Source: Chloroflexota bacterium (GTDB lineage Bacteria > Chloroflexota > UBA6077 > JACCZL01). From it: a stretch of DNA of 64,000 nucleotides. Where the stretch lies: NCBI GenBank assembly GCA_020845495.1, contig JADLFM010000050.1, forward strand, positions 62,001-126,000, given 5' to 3'. Of this stretch, positions 26,026 to 35,210 are shown one piece after another; position 1 is the first letter of the stretch; each line of letters starts with the position of its first letter. Position numbers and translations under genes: made by a program. The notes under the pieces were generated by a model, which made no database searches, had not been told where the DNA came from, and worked only from the letters and a program-made list of their open reading frames with translations.

Positions 26026-26463
26026 ATGTCTGACTACATACCGTCCGCCTGGGACTGGGTGCGCGAGCAGGTCGAACTCTACGAGGGTTCAGGAGGGAGA
26101 GAAGGAACAACGCTCCGCGACACCGGCCTGCCGGTCATTATCGTGACCTACACCGGCCGGAAGACGGGCGCCCTCCGTAAGACACCGCTGATGAGGGTGG
26201 TCACTGATGCTGGGAACTATGTGCTCGTCGCATCCAAAGGCGGTGCGCCCGAGAACCCGACGTGGTATTACAGCCTGCGCGAACAGCCGGAGGTGACGAT
26301 TCAGGATCGCGAGCAGATGCTCCGGGCACGCATTCACGAGGTGACCGACCCGAGCGAGCGCGCCCGGGCCTGGGAAGCCGCCGTGCGCGCGTATCCTCCC
26401 TACACGGAGTATCAGCAGCGCACAAGCCGTCAGATCCCCCTGTTCGTGGCGGAGCCCGTCTAA
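26026..26463 (+). CDS. F420-dependent Ddn-family nitroreductase/quinone reductase
   Basis: 145 aa, ATG with AAGGAGG 8 nt upstream. It is a single split-barrel domain with the deazaflavin-dependent nitroreductase pattern: VIIVTYTGRKTGALRKTPLMRV, then a YVLVASKGGAPENPTWYYSL segment that contacts F420, and a conserved YQQRTSRQIPLFV end. The family reduces quinones or nitro compounds with F420H2. F420 biosynthesis genes lie 3.5-6 kb downstream, so the cofactor is made locally. The physiological substrate is unknown. Confidence 0.85.
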   Translation: MSDYIPSAWDWVREQVELYEGSGGREGTTLRDTGLPVIIVTYTGRKTGALRKTPLMRVVTDAGNYVLVASKGGAPENPTWYYSLREQPEVTIQDREQMLRARIHEVTDPSERARAWEAAVRAYPPYTEYQQRTSRQIPLFVAEPV

Positions 26464-26713
26464 ACCGATACCAGGGGGCTCACCGCCGCGGGTACGAGCG
26501 GCCGGTCACGCTGTGTCGGCACGTCTTCAGAGACCATCTGCGCGGGCGGGGCCAGGAACGGCCTGCGGCGGTTGGCCGAGCGCGCCCGCCCGACTTACGC
26601 CGCGATCCGAGCGATCCATCGCATCTGGATCGACTGAACGGAGCGACGAGTTCAGCGCGTGGTTGGCCGACGTGTTTGTTGACGGCATTCGTGTCGTGAA
26701 GACACAGATGCGG

Positions 26714-27109
26714 TCAGGCGCCGCCTGCGCGATAGTCGCGGAAGACCTCGGCGCAGACCGTGAGCGCGTCCCAGGAGGTCGGGAAGCCGGCGAGCAACCC
26801 CACCTGAAGGATCGTCTCGACGATCTCACGCTCGCTCGCGCCGTTCCGCAGCGCGCCGAGGACGTGGACGCGTAGCTGCGTCGAACGGTCGAGCGCGGCG
26901 AGCGTCGCAACCTGGACGAGGCTCCGAGTCTTGCGGTCAGGGGCCGGGGCCTCCAGCGCCCAGCGGTCGCCGTACATGTACTCCACGATCTGCCGCTCGA
27001 GGTCCGGCGACAACGTCCGCCAACGCTCGAGGATCGCCTGACCGTCACTGGCACCCCACATGTCGAGGATGACGCGGCGGCCCCGCTCGTACCGATCCTG
27101 ACTCTCCAT
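26714..27109 (-). CDS. Carboxymuconolactone decarboxylase-like protein
   Basis: 131 aa from ATG 27109, GGAGG 7 nt upstream. All-alpha CMD/AhpD superfamily: ERGRRVILDMWG start, KTRSLVQVATLAAL, LRVHVLGALRNGASEREIVETI, then VGLLAGFPTSWDAL. It lacks the CxxC of AhpD peroxidase partners, so it is closer to PcaC-type decarboxylases. No beta-ketoadipate genes are present, so the true role is unclear. The 250 nt between it and the Ddn-like gene hold no gene I can support. Confidence 0.8.
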   Translation of the reverse strand: MESQDRYERGRRVILDMWGASDGQAILERWRTLSPDLERQIVEYMYGDRWALEAPAPDRKTRSLVQVATLAALDRSTQLRVHVLGALRNGASEREIVETILQVGLLAGFPTSWDALTVCAEVFRDYRAGGA

Positions 27110-27192
27110 CACGCCACCTCCGCGCTCCCCACGGTGACCCCCGGACGACGCACCGCGCCCCTCAACACACCCGCCGGCAGGGAGTCTGCACC

Positions 27193-27251
27193 ACCGGTCA
27201 GTACCAGACCGGTCATTCGGAATGTGTAGCACACGCTGCCGTTGCAGCGTG
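27193..27251. promoter_or_regulatory. Direct repeat and hairpin in the CMD/cupin divergent region
   Basis: The gap 27110-27495 (386 nt) contains ACCGGTCA twice (27193-27200, 27208-27215; 15-bp pitch) and an 8-bp hairpin, CACGCTGC/GCAGCGTG (27232-27251) with loop CGTT. They may be operator and promoter elements. Nothing else recognisable. Confidence 0.35.
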
Positions 27252-27495
27252 GGTGCTGCGTCGCGCATAGTCGGGCAGCCGGCAAGAGCGGGCGGGGTGA
27301 GGCATGCTCGTGCGCTCTAGGGAACGCGGCGAGCAGCCAGGACACGCCAGCCGGCGCGGGCGCGGTGCTCGGATCGCTCGCGTTATCGGCAGGGCGGAAG
27401 CGTGGGGCAGATGCAGCGAGAAACAGAAGGGCAGCGGGCGTGCAGGCTGAGCGAGAACCGACTCGCTGGTTGCTGCCGCCGAGGGGGAGTGCATC

Positions 27496-28020
27496 GTGAA
27501 CGGCTCTAAGGGTGGTGAGATTCGCGCCCCCGACGGGATCATCATTCGCCCGATCCCTGGCGCCGACTCGCCGCTCGTCAGCGTGGTTGTCGGCGTCATC
27601 CCTCCCCGCTCCGAGGACTACCCGGTCCACCTGCACTACGCGCTCGAACAGGTCACGGTCGGTATGCGCGGAACGGTGACGGCGATCCAGCGGCGGCCGG
27701 GCGATGCACAGCCAACGGAAGTCGTTCTGGCGCCCGGCGGTGCGATCGCGACGCCGCCGTCCACGACGCTCGCGTTTCGCAACAATAGCGCGGAGGACGC
27801 TGAGGTGCTGTTCATCTGCGTCCCCGCCTACCCCTCGACGAATGCGGACACTGAAGTACTGCACGGCGGCCACCGCCCGTTGACCGAACTGGAGCTTCGG
27901 CGGTCGGCCGAACGCCTCAGGCGCGCTCAGGACTACCTTTCGACCCAACTCGAGGCGAAACTTGCGGCGCTGCGCTGGCTCGCTCAGGTTGACGATGCCG
28001 AGGAGCGGCACCGGCCGTAG
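27496..28020 (+). CDS. Cupin-fold protein
   Basis: 174 aa, GTG start with GGGGGAG upstream. Residues ~30-115 show a cupin barrel: VHLHYALEQVTVGMRGTV gives the H-x-H...E metal-binding pattern, and a second strand set PPSTTLAFRNNS follows. The C-terminal ~40 residues are helical. Enzyme or sensor cannot be decided. It is divergent from the CMD-like gene. Confidence 0.65.
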   Translation: MNGSKGGEIRAPDGIIIRPIPGADSPLVSVVVGVIPPRSEDYPVHLHYALEQVTVGMRGTVTAIQRRPGDAQPTEVVLAPGGAIATPPSTTLAFRNNSAEDAEVLFICVPAYPSTNADTEVLHGGHRPLTELELRRSAERLRRAQDYLSTQLEAKLAALRWLAQVDDAEERHRP

Positions 28021-28166
28021 GCTTGCTGGGTCCTGGCGTAGCCGTTGCTGACCGTAGCAGGCTGTAGCCTGGCTTGGCGTGGCCGTCGCTGGCCGCGGCC
28101 ACCGTGCGACACGCTACGATGTGGTGTGTTGGCGCGCCGATGAGGGCGCCCGAACGGAGGTTCGAC

Positions 28167-29306
28167 GTGCCCGATGCGGTGGTAATCGGTGGTGGTGTCA
28201 TCGGCCTGCTCTGTGCCCGCGAGCTTCGGCAGCGCGGACTCGACGTCGCGCTCGTCGAGCGCGACCGGCCTGGGCGGCAGGCATCCTGGGCGTCGGCCGG
28301 CATTCTGTCGTCGCCCCACCCGCACGACCATACTCCTGCGTCTGAGCTCAAGCGGCGAAGCCAGGAACTGTTCCCATCGCTCGTGACCGCCCTGCACGAC
28401 GAGAGTGGCATCGACCCCGAGCGAACCTGGGATGGGCATCTCGTGCCCGCGTTGACGGCAGAGGAGGCGCACGAGCTTCGCGTGGCGGCCGGCACCGAGG
28501 ACGCCGCGGAGTACGTCGAGGGCGCTTCGTTGCGTGAAGCCGAGCCGGCGGTCGGGACCGGCGTCGTCGGAGCGCTCTTGCGGCCGGGCGGCCAGATCGA
28601 CAACCGTCGCCTCTGTCGGGCGCTCGAGGTGGCGAACCGGCGCGCCGGTGTCGACATGCGCTACGGCGCTGCCGTCTCCGAGGTGATCCGTGAGGGCGAC
28701 CGCGTGGTTGGCGTCCGCACCGTTGAAGGTGACGTCATGGCGCCGATCGTCGTCAACGCGGCCGGTAGCTGGTCCGGCCGAGTCGAGGGTACCGCGCCGA
28801 CGGCCCCGGTTGCCCCGCAACGTGGCGAGATCCTGGCGCTGGACCAGAGCGCCATCGGGCTGCGGCGGGTCATCACCAAGGTCAACGATCCGTACCTCGT
28901 GCCGCGCGCCGACGGCCGTCTCGTGATCGGTGCGACTCGCCGCTACGTCGGCTACGACTCGACCTACACGGCCGGCGGCGTTGCCTGGCTGCTGAACGAG
29001 GCGCTGGCGCTCGTGCCGCGACTGGCCGAGGCGCCCGTCGTGGAGATCTGGACCGGCTTCCGGCCGAACTCGCTCGACGGGCTTCCGATCATTGGGAAGG
29101 GCGAGGTCGAGGGGTTGTACTTCGCCACCGGCCACGGTCCGAGCGGGATTGCCCCTGCGCCTGCCAGCGCGGAGCTCCTGGCCGATGTCGTCGAAGGCGC
29201 GACTCCGAAGGTGCCGGCGGCTGCGTTCGATCCGCTGCGGTTCCGTGGGATCGTGGCCCAGGTCGATCCGCGCGGCTGGGGCGTGCGCGGAGGCCCGAGG
29301 ATCTGA
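28167..29306 (+). CDS. thiO: FAD-dependent glycine oxidase-like (ThiO/DAO family) oxidoreductase
   Basis: 379 aa from GTG 28167 with GGAGG 6 nt upstream; longer in-frame starts lack one. The N-terminal dinucleotide motif is VVIGGGVIGLLCARELRQRG, then Glu at the FAD ribose position (LVERD) and ASWASAGILS, typical of ThiO. The C-terminal FAD-binding end has GFRPNSLDGLPIIG and ATGHGPSGI. ThiO oxidises glycine to the imine used for the thiazole of thiamine. No thiS/thiG is nearby, so a general amine or D-amino-acid oxidase role is also possible. Upstream (28025-28105) two ~21-bp imperfect direct repeats are visible. Confidence 0.75.
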   Translation: MPDAVVIGGGVIGLLCARELRQRGLDVALVERDRPGRQASWASAGILSSPHPHDHTPASELKRRSQELFPSLVTALHDESGIDPERTWDGHLVPALTAEEAHELRVAAGTEDAAEYVEGASLREAEPAVGTGVVGALLRPGGQIDNRRLCRALEVANRRAGVDMRYGAAVSEVIREGDRVVGVRTVEGDVMAPIVVNAAGSWSGRVEGTAPTAPVAPQRGEILALDQSAIGLRRVITKVNDPYLVPRADGRLVIGATRRYVGYDSTYTAGGVAWLLNEALALVPRLAEAPVVEIWTGFRPNSLDGLPIIGKGEVEGLYFATGHGPSGIAPAPASAELLADVVEGATPKVPAAAFDPLRFRGIVAQVDPRGWGVRGGPRI

Positions 29307-29516
29307 CGGATTGGCGATCGCCTCAGGTGTGACGTGGCCGCATCTCGGCCGGGGCACGCCAATCATCCGCGACTGACCGACATGGCCCAGAACCGACATG
29401 GCCCAGACTGGACCGGGGTACAGGCACGCCCATCGAGCCTGGCAGAGCGAGCGCCCGCATACCATGTACGCGAGTCCCCACGCTTCACGTCTGCCAGCGC
29501 TCGCCGCGCGACCCGT

Positions 29517-29522
29517 TACAAT
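29517..29522 (+). promoter_or_regulatory. -10-like TACAAT, leaderless spacing, cofD
   Basis: TACAAT ends 7 nt before GTG 29530. Transcription would begin at or next to the start codon. No ribosome-binding sequence is present before GTG 29530/ATG 29533. Confidence 0.5.
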
Positions 29523-29529
29523 CCGCAGC

Positions 29530-30528
29530 GTGATGAGGGATATGGATCACGATACCCTACCCCCGGGTCCGGCGGATGCGTCATCTGTTGCGACTGGCGG
29601 TATCGTCGTACTGGCTGGCGGCGTTGGCGCGGCCCGCTTTCTCCGTGGACTCGTCGAGGTGATGCCGCCAGAGCAGGTGACGGCCGTCGTCAACACCGGC
29701 GACGACGCCGAGTTCTACGGCCTGACGGTGTCGCCAGACGTCGATATCGTGCTCTACACGCTGGCCGACGTCGTCGAGTTGAGTCAGGGCTGGGGCGTCC
29801 GGGGCGACACGTACGGGGCGCTGGAGATGTTCGGACGGCTCGGGCGCGACACCTGGTTCAAGCTCGGCGACCGCGATCTTGCGGTGCACATCCATCGGAC
29901 CGACCTGCTGCGGAACGGCGCAACGCCTACCGAGGTGGCCGACGACCTCCGCCGCCGCCTCGGCCTCGGCCCGCGAGTGCTGCCGATGTCCGATCAGCCG
30001 GTGCGGACGAAGATCCGCTCCCCCGATGGCTGGCTCGCGTTTCAAGAGTACTTCGTGCATCGACGTGCCCAGGACGAGGTGCTCGAGATTGCCTACGACG
30101 GCGCCGAACGGGCACAACCGGCTCCTGGCCTGCTCGACGCGATTCGCACCGCCGCCGTCGTCATCCTGAGCCCCAGCAATCCACTCGTCAGCATCGGCAC
30201 GATCCTCGCCGTTCCTGGTGTGCGCGACGCGCTGCGAAGCACGCCTGCGCCGATCGTCGGGATCAGCCCGATCGTCGGCGGCGCGACGATCAAGGGGCCG
30301 GCCGACCGGATGATGCGAGGGCTTGGAATGGAGGTGTCGGCGGTTGGGGTAGCCAGAGTCTACGCCGACTTCCTCGACGTGCTCGTCATCGACCAACAAG
30401 ACGCCGAACTTGCCTCCCGGGTCGAGGAGACGGGCGTGCAGGCCGTCGTGACCGACACCATTATGCGGGACGTATCGGCGTCTGCGCGACTTGCGGCCGT
30501 CGTCCTCGATGCCGCCGGGTGCGTATGA
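29530..30528 (+). CDS. cofD: 2-phospho-L-lactate transferase CofD (F420 biosynthesis)
   Basis: 332 aa from GTG 29530 (leaderless placement); ATG 29533 and 29542 are close alternatives. CofD/FbiA joins the activated phospholactate or phosphoenolpyruvate unit to the deazaflavin Fo, giving (dehydro-)F420-0. Visible motifs: LAGGVGAARFLRGL near the N-terminus, VVNTGDDAEFYGL, SPDVDIVLYTLA, the LSPSNPLVSIGTIL nucleotide region, and ISPIVGGATIKGPADRMM. Length matches the family. cofC follows after 16 nt. Confidence 0.95.
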   Translation: MMRDMDHDTLPPGPADASSVATGGIVVLAGGVGAARFLRGLVEVMPPEQVTAVVNTGDDAEFYGLTVSPDVDIVLYTLADVVELSQGWGVRGDTYGALEMFGRLGRDTWFKLGDRDLAVHIHRTDLLRNGATPTEVADDLRRRLGLGPRVLPMSDQPVRTKIRSPDGWLAFQEYFVHRRAQDEVLEIAYDGAERAQPAPGLLDAIRTAAVVILSPSNPLVSIGTILAVPGVRDALRSTPAPIVGISPIVGGATIKGPADRMMRGLGMEVSAVGVARVYADFLDVLVIDQQDAELASRVEETGVQAVVTDTIMRDVSASARLAAVVLDAAGCV

Positions 30529-30544
30529 TCGCCAGGCACACCCA

Positions 30545-31279
30545 ATGACCCATCGAACCGAGTGTACTGCTACACGTTCTCGTATCCCGGTCTGGGCGGC
30601 CGTCCCCTACAAGGGATGGCCGAATGGAAAGGGGCGCCTCGCCGGCGTGTTGGCGCCCGAGGAGCGCGCTGCGCTCAGTCTCGCCATGCTAGCGGACGTC
30701 GTCGACGCGCTGCGGCGCACGCCAGATATCGAGCGGGTACTCATCGTCACCAGCGACGCGGATGCCGTTGCGACTGTAGCTGTCGGGGGCATCGAGCACG
30801 TTCCGGAACATGATGAGGGCGGGCCGGATACACCCATCGGCCTCAACGCCGCGCTGACGTTGGTTCAGCGGCAGGCGAGCCGCGGCAGGGCAGGTCGTTT
30901 GCTCGTGGTGCCAGCCGACGTCCCGCTCGTCGCGCCCGACGACTTGACGGCCCTGCTCGCGGCACGCCTCGATGACGGACGAATCCCGGACGTCACGCTC
31001 GCACCCGACGGCGTGGAGGACGGAACGAACGCGCTGCTCCTGACGCCCCCCGAGTGCATCACACCCCGCTTCGGCGTCGGGAGCTTCGCGATGCATCAGC
31101 GACTTGCCTACGTGCATGGCCGCTCGGTCGTGGTGGTGCGCCGCCCGAATCTCGCGAGAGACGTGGACCGTCCGACTGACCTGATTGAGATCGTGACTGA
31201 CCGTCTGGGCGTAGGCAGGGCAGTGGAGTGGTTGCGCCGAGCCGGCATCGCCGAGCGACTACGGATCGTCCACGCCTGA
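30545..31279 (+). CDS. cofC: 2-phospho-L-lactate/PEP guanylyltransferase CofC/FbiD
   Basis: 244 aa, ATG 30545, 16 nt after cofD. MobA-like nucleotidyltransferase fold: AAVPYKGWPNGKGRLAGVL (the conserved K-x-x-K-x-R-L element), VLIVTSDADA, GLNAALTLV, and VVPADVPLV with the metal-binding Asp. A later FGVGSFAMH motif is typical of CofC. It makes the GDP-activated three-carbon unit used by CofD. Operon with cofD. Whether it uses phospholactate or PEP cannot be read directly; the FbiB-like reductase nearby favours PEP. Confidence 0.92.
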   Translation: MTHRTECTATRSRIPVWAAVPYKGWPNGKGRLAGVLAPEERAALSLAMLADVVDALRRTPDIERVLIVTSDADAVATVAVGGIEHVPEHDEGGPDTPIGLNAALTLVQRQASRGRAGRLLVVPADVPLVAPDDLTALLAARLDDGRIPDVTLAPDGVEDGTNALLLTPPECITPRFGVGSFAMHQRLAYVHGRSVVVVRRPNLARDVDRPTDLIEIVTDRLGVGRAVEWLRRAGIAERLRIVHA

Positions 31280-31386
31280 CCCGGATTCCGGATCTGGACG
31301 GCAGCGATCCTCACCCCGCCCCACCCCCTCGTTGGCGTAGCGCCGGGCTGCCCGGTGGATCGCCGATGACCCGCTAGGGACGATGG

Positions 31387-32010
31387 TCAGGCACGCAGGA
31401 CGAGGATGTCGTCGAGCGACGGGCGCTCACGGACGGGCGGCGACGTGAGCGGGTACCCGATGGTCAGCAGGGCGTGCGGGATCAAGGCTGGCGACAGGTC
31501 GAGCGCATCGCGGACGACCTCTGGACAGAACACCGGCGCGCACATCCAGCAGGACGATAGGTCGTTGGCGTGCGCAGCCAGCATCACGTTCTGGAGCGCG
31601 GCACCCAGACTGTGCGCCGCCATCGTCAACTCGGCCTGTTGGCGGGACGGGTCGGGGTACTCGTCGAGCGGCTCGTAATACACGCAGCCGATGACGATGG
31701 CCGGCGCTCGCGTCAGCCGGCGGTGGGACTTCGCCAACTCCTCCTCGATCTCGGCCGTGGGCAGGCCGTCGCCTTCGAGGTCCGCCCGCCAGCGCCGACC
31801 CATGGCATTGGCCAGCCGCTCCTTCGCCGCAGCGCCCGTGAGCACGGCGAACCGCCACGGCACCGAGTGGTGAGGCGACGGCGCGTGACGGGCCGCTGTC
31901 AGAACCCGGTCGAGGATCTCCGGTGGAATCGGCCGGTCCTGATAGCTGCGGATCGAGCGGCGTCCGGCCAACACGGCGCCGAGCGCCTCGGCAAGATCGG
32001 TCGTGAGCAT
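31387..32010 (-). CDS. Stand-alone FbiB-C-terminal-like FMN reductase (dehydro-F420 reductase)
   Basis: 207 aa nitroreductase-fold protein. Nitroreductase FMN motifs: RRSIRSYQDRPIP and APSPHHSVPWRFAVL. The middle reads RWRADLEGDGL and NDLSSCWMCAPVFCPEVVR, which resembles from memory the C-terminal domain of mycobacterial FbiB (GLGSCWVG...VVR) rather than ordinary nitroreductases. In the revised F420 pathway that domain reduces dehydro-F420-0. In FbiB it is fused to the gamma-glutamyl ligase; here it stands alone and no ligase gene is in the window. It converges on cofC across 107 nt. Confidence 0.75.
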   Translation of the reverse strand: MLTTDLAEALGAVLAGRRSIRSYQDRPIPPEILDRVLTAARHAPSPHHSVPWRFAVLTGAAAKERLANAMGRRWRADLEGDGLPTAEIEEELAKSHRRLTRAPAIVIGCVYYEPLDEYPDPSRQQAELTMAAHSLGAALQNVMLAAHANDLSSCWMCAPVFCPEVVRDALDLSPALIPHALLTIGYPLTSPPVRERPSLDDILVLRA

Positions 32011-32016
32011 GCCCGG

Positions 32017-32022
32017 AGTCTA
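32017..32022 (-). promoter_or_regulatory. -10-like TAGACT, leaderless spacing
   Basis: TAGACT on the minus strand ends 6 nt before ATG 32010 of the FbiB-like reductase. No ribosome site lies between them. Confidence 0.4.
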
Positions 32023-32137
32023 GCACGCGACGAGCCATCAGCCCTCAATCGTCAGCGGTCCGGAATGAACTGCCTCTGGCTTGTGGCGCTCAATCACTGA
32101 CCGCTGAGACCTGACGGCTGATAACGTGTCACTCCAC

Positions 32138-33148
32138 TCACGGCTCCAGTACTGCCTTGATGACGTCACTGCGATGCTCGTTGGCGAAGACGAGCGCTTC
32201 AGGGGCGTCGGCGAGGGCGAAGCGGTGAGTGAGCAGTGGCGCGAGGTCGAGGTTGCCGGTCGCGAGGAGATCGAGCGCGTCGTCAAAATCCTCGCCGTAG
32301 ATCCGCGAGGCGATCATCGCCACCTCGCGCTCGCGAAACGCGACGTAATCGAAGTCCAGCCGAGCATGGTGGGGACCGGCCACGAGCACAATCATCCCGC
32401 CTGACGCCGAGAGAGCTATGGCCTGATCCAACGTCTCGCTGCTCCCGACGCAGTCGAGCACGACGTCATATGGACCACCCTCGGCGAGTCCGCGCTCGAC
32501 CACGTCCTCGTGCCGGCTGTCGCCAACGACCGCGCCGAACTGGAGAGCCAGCTCGAGCTTACGGTCCTGGCGGCCGGTCGCGTAGACCCGGTCCGCGCCT
32601 CGTATCCGTGCGATCTGGATCGCCAACAGGCCGAGTGTGCCGGCTCCGAGGATCGCCACGCTCTTGCCGTCGAGTGGGCCGTACAGGTTGAAGGCATGGG
32701 CGTCGACGGCGATTGGCTCGGCGAACACGCCCTGGTCGGCCGTCACGCCGGTCGGCAACGGGCGGGCGTGATCTTGCCGAACGACCATCTCCTCAGCCCA
32801 GCCGCCGCGATACTGCTGGCCGTACATAATGAACTGCTTACAACGGCTGTACTCACCGCGCTCGCAGTAGCGGCACTGACCGCAGCCTCGGATCGGCCGG
32901 ACCGCCACGAGATCCCCAGGTTTGACTCGTGTTACATCCTGGCCGACTTCCGCGACGGTCGCGCAGACCTCATGACCCTTCACCTGGGGTACCGTGCCCA
33001 TCTGCCAGTCGCCGCGCCAGCTTGCAAGGTCCGACCCGCAGATGCCCGAACGTTCGACCCGCAGGCGGACCTCGTCGGCCCCACACGACGCGGGCGGAAG
33101 ATCGACGACCTCCAGGCGACGTGGCCCCTGAAACATGACGGCACGCAT
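32138..33148 (-). CDS. Zinc-dependent medium-chain alcohol dehydrogenase
   Basis: 336 aa from ATG 33148 with GAGGAGGGA upstream. MDR family: catalytic zinc ligands in GICGSD (Cys) and KGHEV (His-Glu); structural zinc from the CGQCRYCERGEYSRC cluster. The NAD(P) fold begins at AILGAGTLGLLAIQIA. It resembles threonine/sorbitol/galactitol-type dehydrogenases acting on polyols or alcohols; substrate not assignable. Divergent from recQ with a dyad between them. Confidence 0.88.
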   Translation of the reverse strand: MRAVMFQGPRRLEVVDLPPASCGADEVRLRVERSGICGSDLASWRGDWQMGTVPQVKGHEVCATVAEVGQDVTRVKPGDLVAVRPIRGCGQCRYCERGEYSRCKQFIMYGQQYRGGWAEEMVVRQDHARPLPTGVTADQGVFAEPIAVDAHAFNLYGPLDGKSVAILGAGTLGLLAIQIARIRGADRVYATGRQDRKLELALQFGAVVGDSRHEDVVERGLAEGGPYDVVLDCVGSSETLDQAIALSASGGMIVLVAGPHHARLDFDYVAFREREVAMIASRIYGEDFDDALDLLATGNLDLAPLLTHRFALADAPEALVFANEHRSDVIKAVLEP

Positions 33149-33168
33149 ACGGCCTTCCCTCCTCGGAA

Positions 33169-33187
33169 CCGGCAGGCCGCCTGCCGG
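33169..33187. promoter_or_regulatory. 9+9 bp dyad between adh and recQ
   Basis: CCGGCAGGC and GCCTGCCGG flank a single C. It lies 20 nt before the dehydrogenase start and 85 nt before recQ. It is a candidate operator or hairpin. Confidence 0.4.
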
Positions 33188-33259
33188 CGCTCCCTGCCCG
33201 ACCGACAGTGTAGCCGGGCGGGCAAGTGGCACTCGCTCTCTCCCGACTCCCGCACCCCG

Positions 33260-33265
33260 TACAAT
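33260..33265 (+). promoter_or_regulatory. -10-like TACAAT, leaderless spacing, recQ
   Basis: TACAAT ends 6 nt before ATG 33272. The intervening CCGCCC cannot serve as a ribosome site. This suggests a leaderless recQ mRNA. Confidence 0.5.
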
Positions 33266-33271
33266 CCGCCC

Positions 33272-35185
33272 ATGGTCGACGAGCGAGCCCTCGCGGGGGC
33301 CATCCAGGAGCGCTTCGGCGTCGTACCGCGCCCGGCCCAGTTGGACCTGGTGCGACGGTCGGTCGAGGGCGCATCCTCGCTCGGGATCATGCCGACCGGG
33401 GCCGGCAAGAGCCTGACCTACCAGGCGTCGGCAGCACTGCTCGACGGCACCGTGCTGGTCGTCTCGCCGCTGCTGTCGCTGATGCGCGATCAGGTCGAGA
33501 AGACCAGAGGCATTCTCCGCGTTGCGCGGCTGGACTCGACGCTTGAACGGGCCGAATCGCGTGAGGTGTTGCAGGCGCTCGCTCGCGGCGAGTTAGATCT
33601 GCTGTACGTGGCGCCCGAGCGGCTCGCGAACGAGCGCTTCCAGTCGGCCCTGGGACGGGCGAAGGTGGCGGTCCTGGCAGTCGATGAGGCGCACTGCATC
33701 AGCGCCTGGGGCCACGACTTTCGCCCGGACTACCTGCGCCTGCCCCTGCTGGTGCGCGAGCTTGGCGGACCGCCGGTCCTCGCGCTGACCGCCACCGCGC
33801 CACCGACCGTGCAAGAGGACATCCGGGCGAGTCTCGGTATTCCGGCCGATGGCACCGTCAACACCGGCGCACGCCGGCCGAACCTCGCCCTGCGGGTGGA
33901 AGTGCCAGCGGACCGCGAGCGACGCCTCGTCGATCTCGTCACGGCCCCCCCCGATGCTCCGACCATCGTCTACGCGCTGCGGCAGGCCGACACCGAGCGG
34001 CTGGCAGCGCTGCTTATCAGGGCCGGCGTGCGGGCACGGGCGTATCATGCCGGCCTCGGCGCCGAGGAGCGTGCCGAGGTGCAGGATGGCTTCCTGGCCG
34101 ACGAGATCGCCTGCGTCGTCGCGACCATCGCCTTCGGGATGGGCGTCGACAAGCCGAACGTCCGCCGGATCGTCCATGCCCACGCCCCTCGCAGCCTTGA
34201 AGGCTATATCCAGGAGGTCGGGCGGGCCGGCCGCGACGGGCAGCCCGCGGTAGCTGTCCTGCTCTACGACGACTCGGATCGATCGGCGCTCGCCAACTTC
34301 GTCGAGGCGAAAGCCCCGGCCGACGAGCAGGTGCGGCGCGCGTTGAATGACGCCTTCACCTCGCGCGAGTCGGCCGACGTGGTCGCGTTCAACCCGTACA
34401 CCATCGGCGATGCCAACGACCTCGACCCGGTCGCGGTCCGCACGCTCTTCGCACGGCTCGAACTGCGAGGCATCGTGCGAGCGCTCACCCCGGCCTACGA
34501 CACCTATCAACTGCCGCTCACCCACGACGTCACGGCGACGGTCACTGCGCTCGGGGACGAGGACGGAGCGATCTGGCGTCGGCTGGTGGTTGAGGCGAAG
34601 CGGGGCCGTACCTTGCTGACGCTGGAGCTTCGGAAGGCGTCTCGTACCGCGGGGATTGCGCCTGACGTGGCATTGGCCGTCTGTCGGCGTGTAGAAGATG
34701 AGGGGCTGGCCGAGGTGCGCGCATCTGGCGTCCTCCACCGCTACGCCGTGCTGCGGCGCCCGGACCGGGAGGTCGACACGCCAGCCCTGTTGTCGTCCGT
34801 CCGCGACGCCGTCGAAGCCGAACGCCGCCGGCTCGCGGCCGTTCGCGAGTACGCCCTGACACGAGGCTGCCGACAGGCGCACGCGGTCGCCTACCTCGGC
34901 GATGCAGACACCAGTCCTTGTGGTATCTGCGATCTGTGCCGAGGCACGCCACCCATCGAGCCAGTGAATCTTCGGACGCCGGATTGGGCCGCAACGTTCG
35001 ACCGTCGCCTGATCCACAGGCTCCGAGCGAAGGGCGCTGACGCCGTCGCCATCGCGCGGGCTCTGTGCCAGGTACTCACCGCCCACTCGCGCCCGTACCG
35101 CCGAGATCCAGCCTGGGGCGCCCTGGAGCGTGCGCCCTATGCCGAGGTGCTCCGCCTGGTGACCGAGGAGCTGGGCGGCTCCTGA
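33272..35185 (+). CDS. recQ: RecQ-family ATP-dependent DNA helicase
   Basis: 637 aa. Superfamily 2 motifs in order: the aromatic-region start RPAQLDLVRR, Walker A MPTGAGKSLTYQ, VVSPLLSLMRDQ, VDEAHCISAWGHDFRPDY (motif II plus RecQ aromatic loop), LTATAPP, ATIAFGMGVDKPNVR and QEVGRAGRDG. The RecQ zinc site follows, with Cys in RGCRQAH and CGICDLC. A winged helix is probable after that, and a degenerate C-terminal helical region. No clear HRDC domain. RecQ unwinds DNA 3'-5' in recombination and replication restart. Confidence 0.92.
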   Translation: MVDERALAGAIQERFGVVPRPAQLDLVRRSVEGASSLGIMPTGAGKSLTYQASAALLDGTVLVVSPLLSLMRDQVEKTRGILRVARLDSTLERAESREVLQALARGELDLLYVAPERLANERFQSALGRAKVAVLAVDEAHCISAWGHDFRPDYLRLPLLVRELGGPPVLALTATAPPTVQEDIRASLGIPADGTVNTGARRPNLALRVEVPADRERRLVDLVTAPPDAPTIVYALRQADTERLAALLIRAGVRARAYHAGLGAEERAEVQDGFLADEIACVVATIAFGMGVDKPNVRRIVHAHAPRSLEGYIQEVGRAGRDGQPAVAVLLYDDSDRSALANFVEAKAPADEQVRRALNDAFTSRESADVVAFNPYTIGDANDLDPVAVRTLFARLELRGIVRALTPAYDTYQLPLTHDVTATVTALGDEDGAIWRRLVVEAKRGRTLLTLELRKASRTAGIAPDVALAVCRRVEDEGLAEVRASGVLHRYAVLRRPDREVDTPALLSSVRDAVEAERRRLAAVREYALTRGCRQAHAVAYLGDADTSPCGICDLCRGTPPIEPVNLRTPDWAATFDRRLIHRLRAKGADAVAIARALCQVLTAHSRPYRRDPAWGALERAPYAEVLRLVTEELGGS

Positions 35186-35210
35186 AGGGCGTCCCTTGCC
35201 GACACGTACG

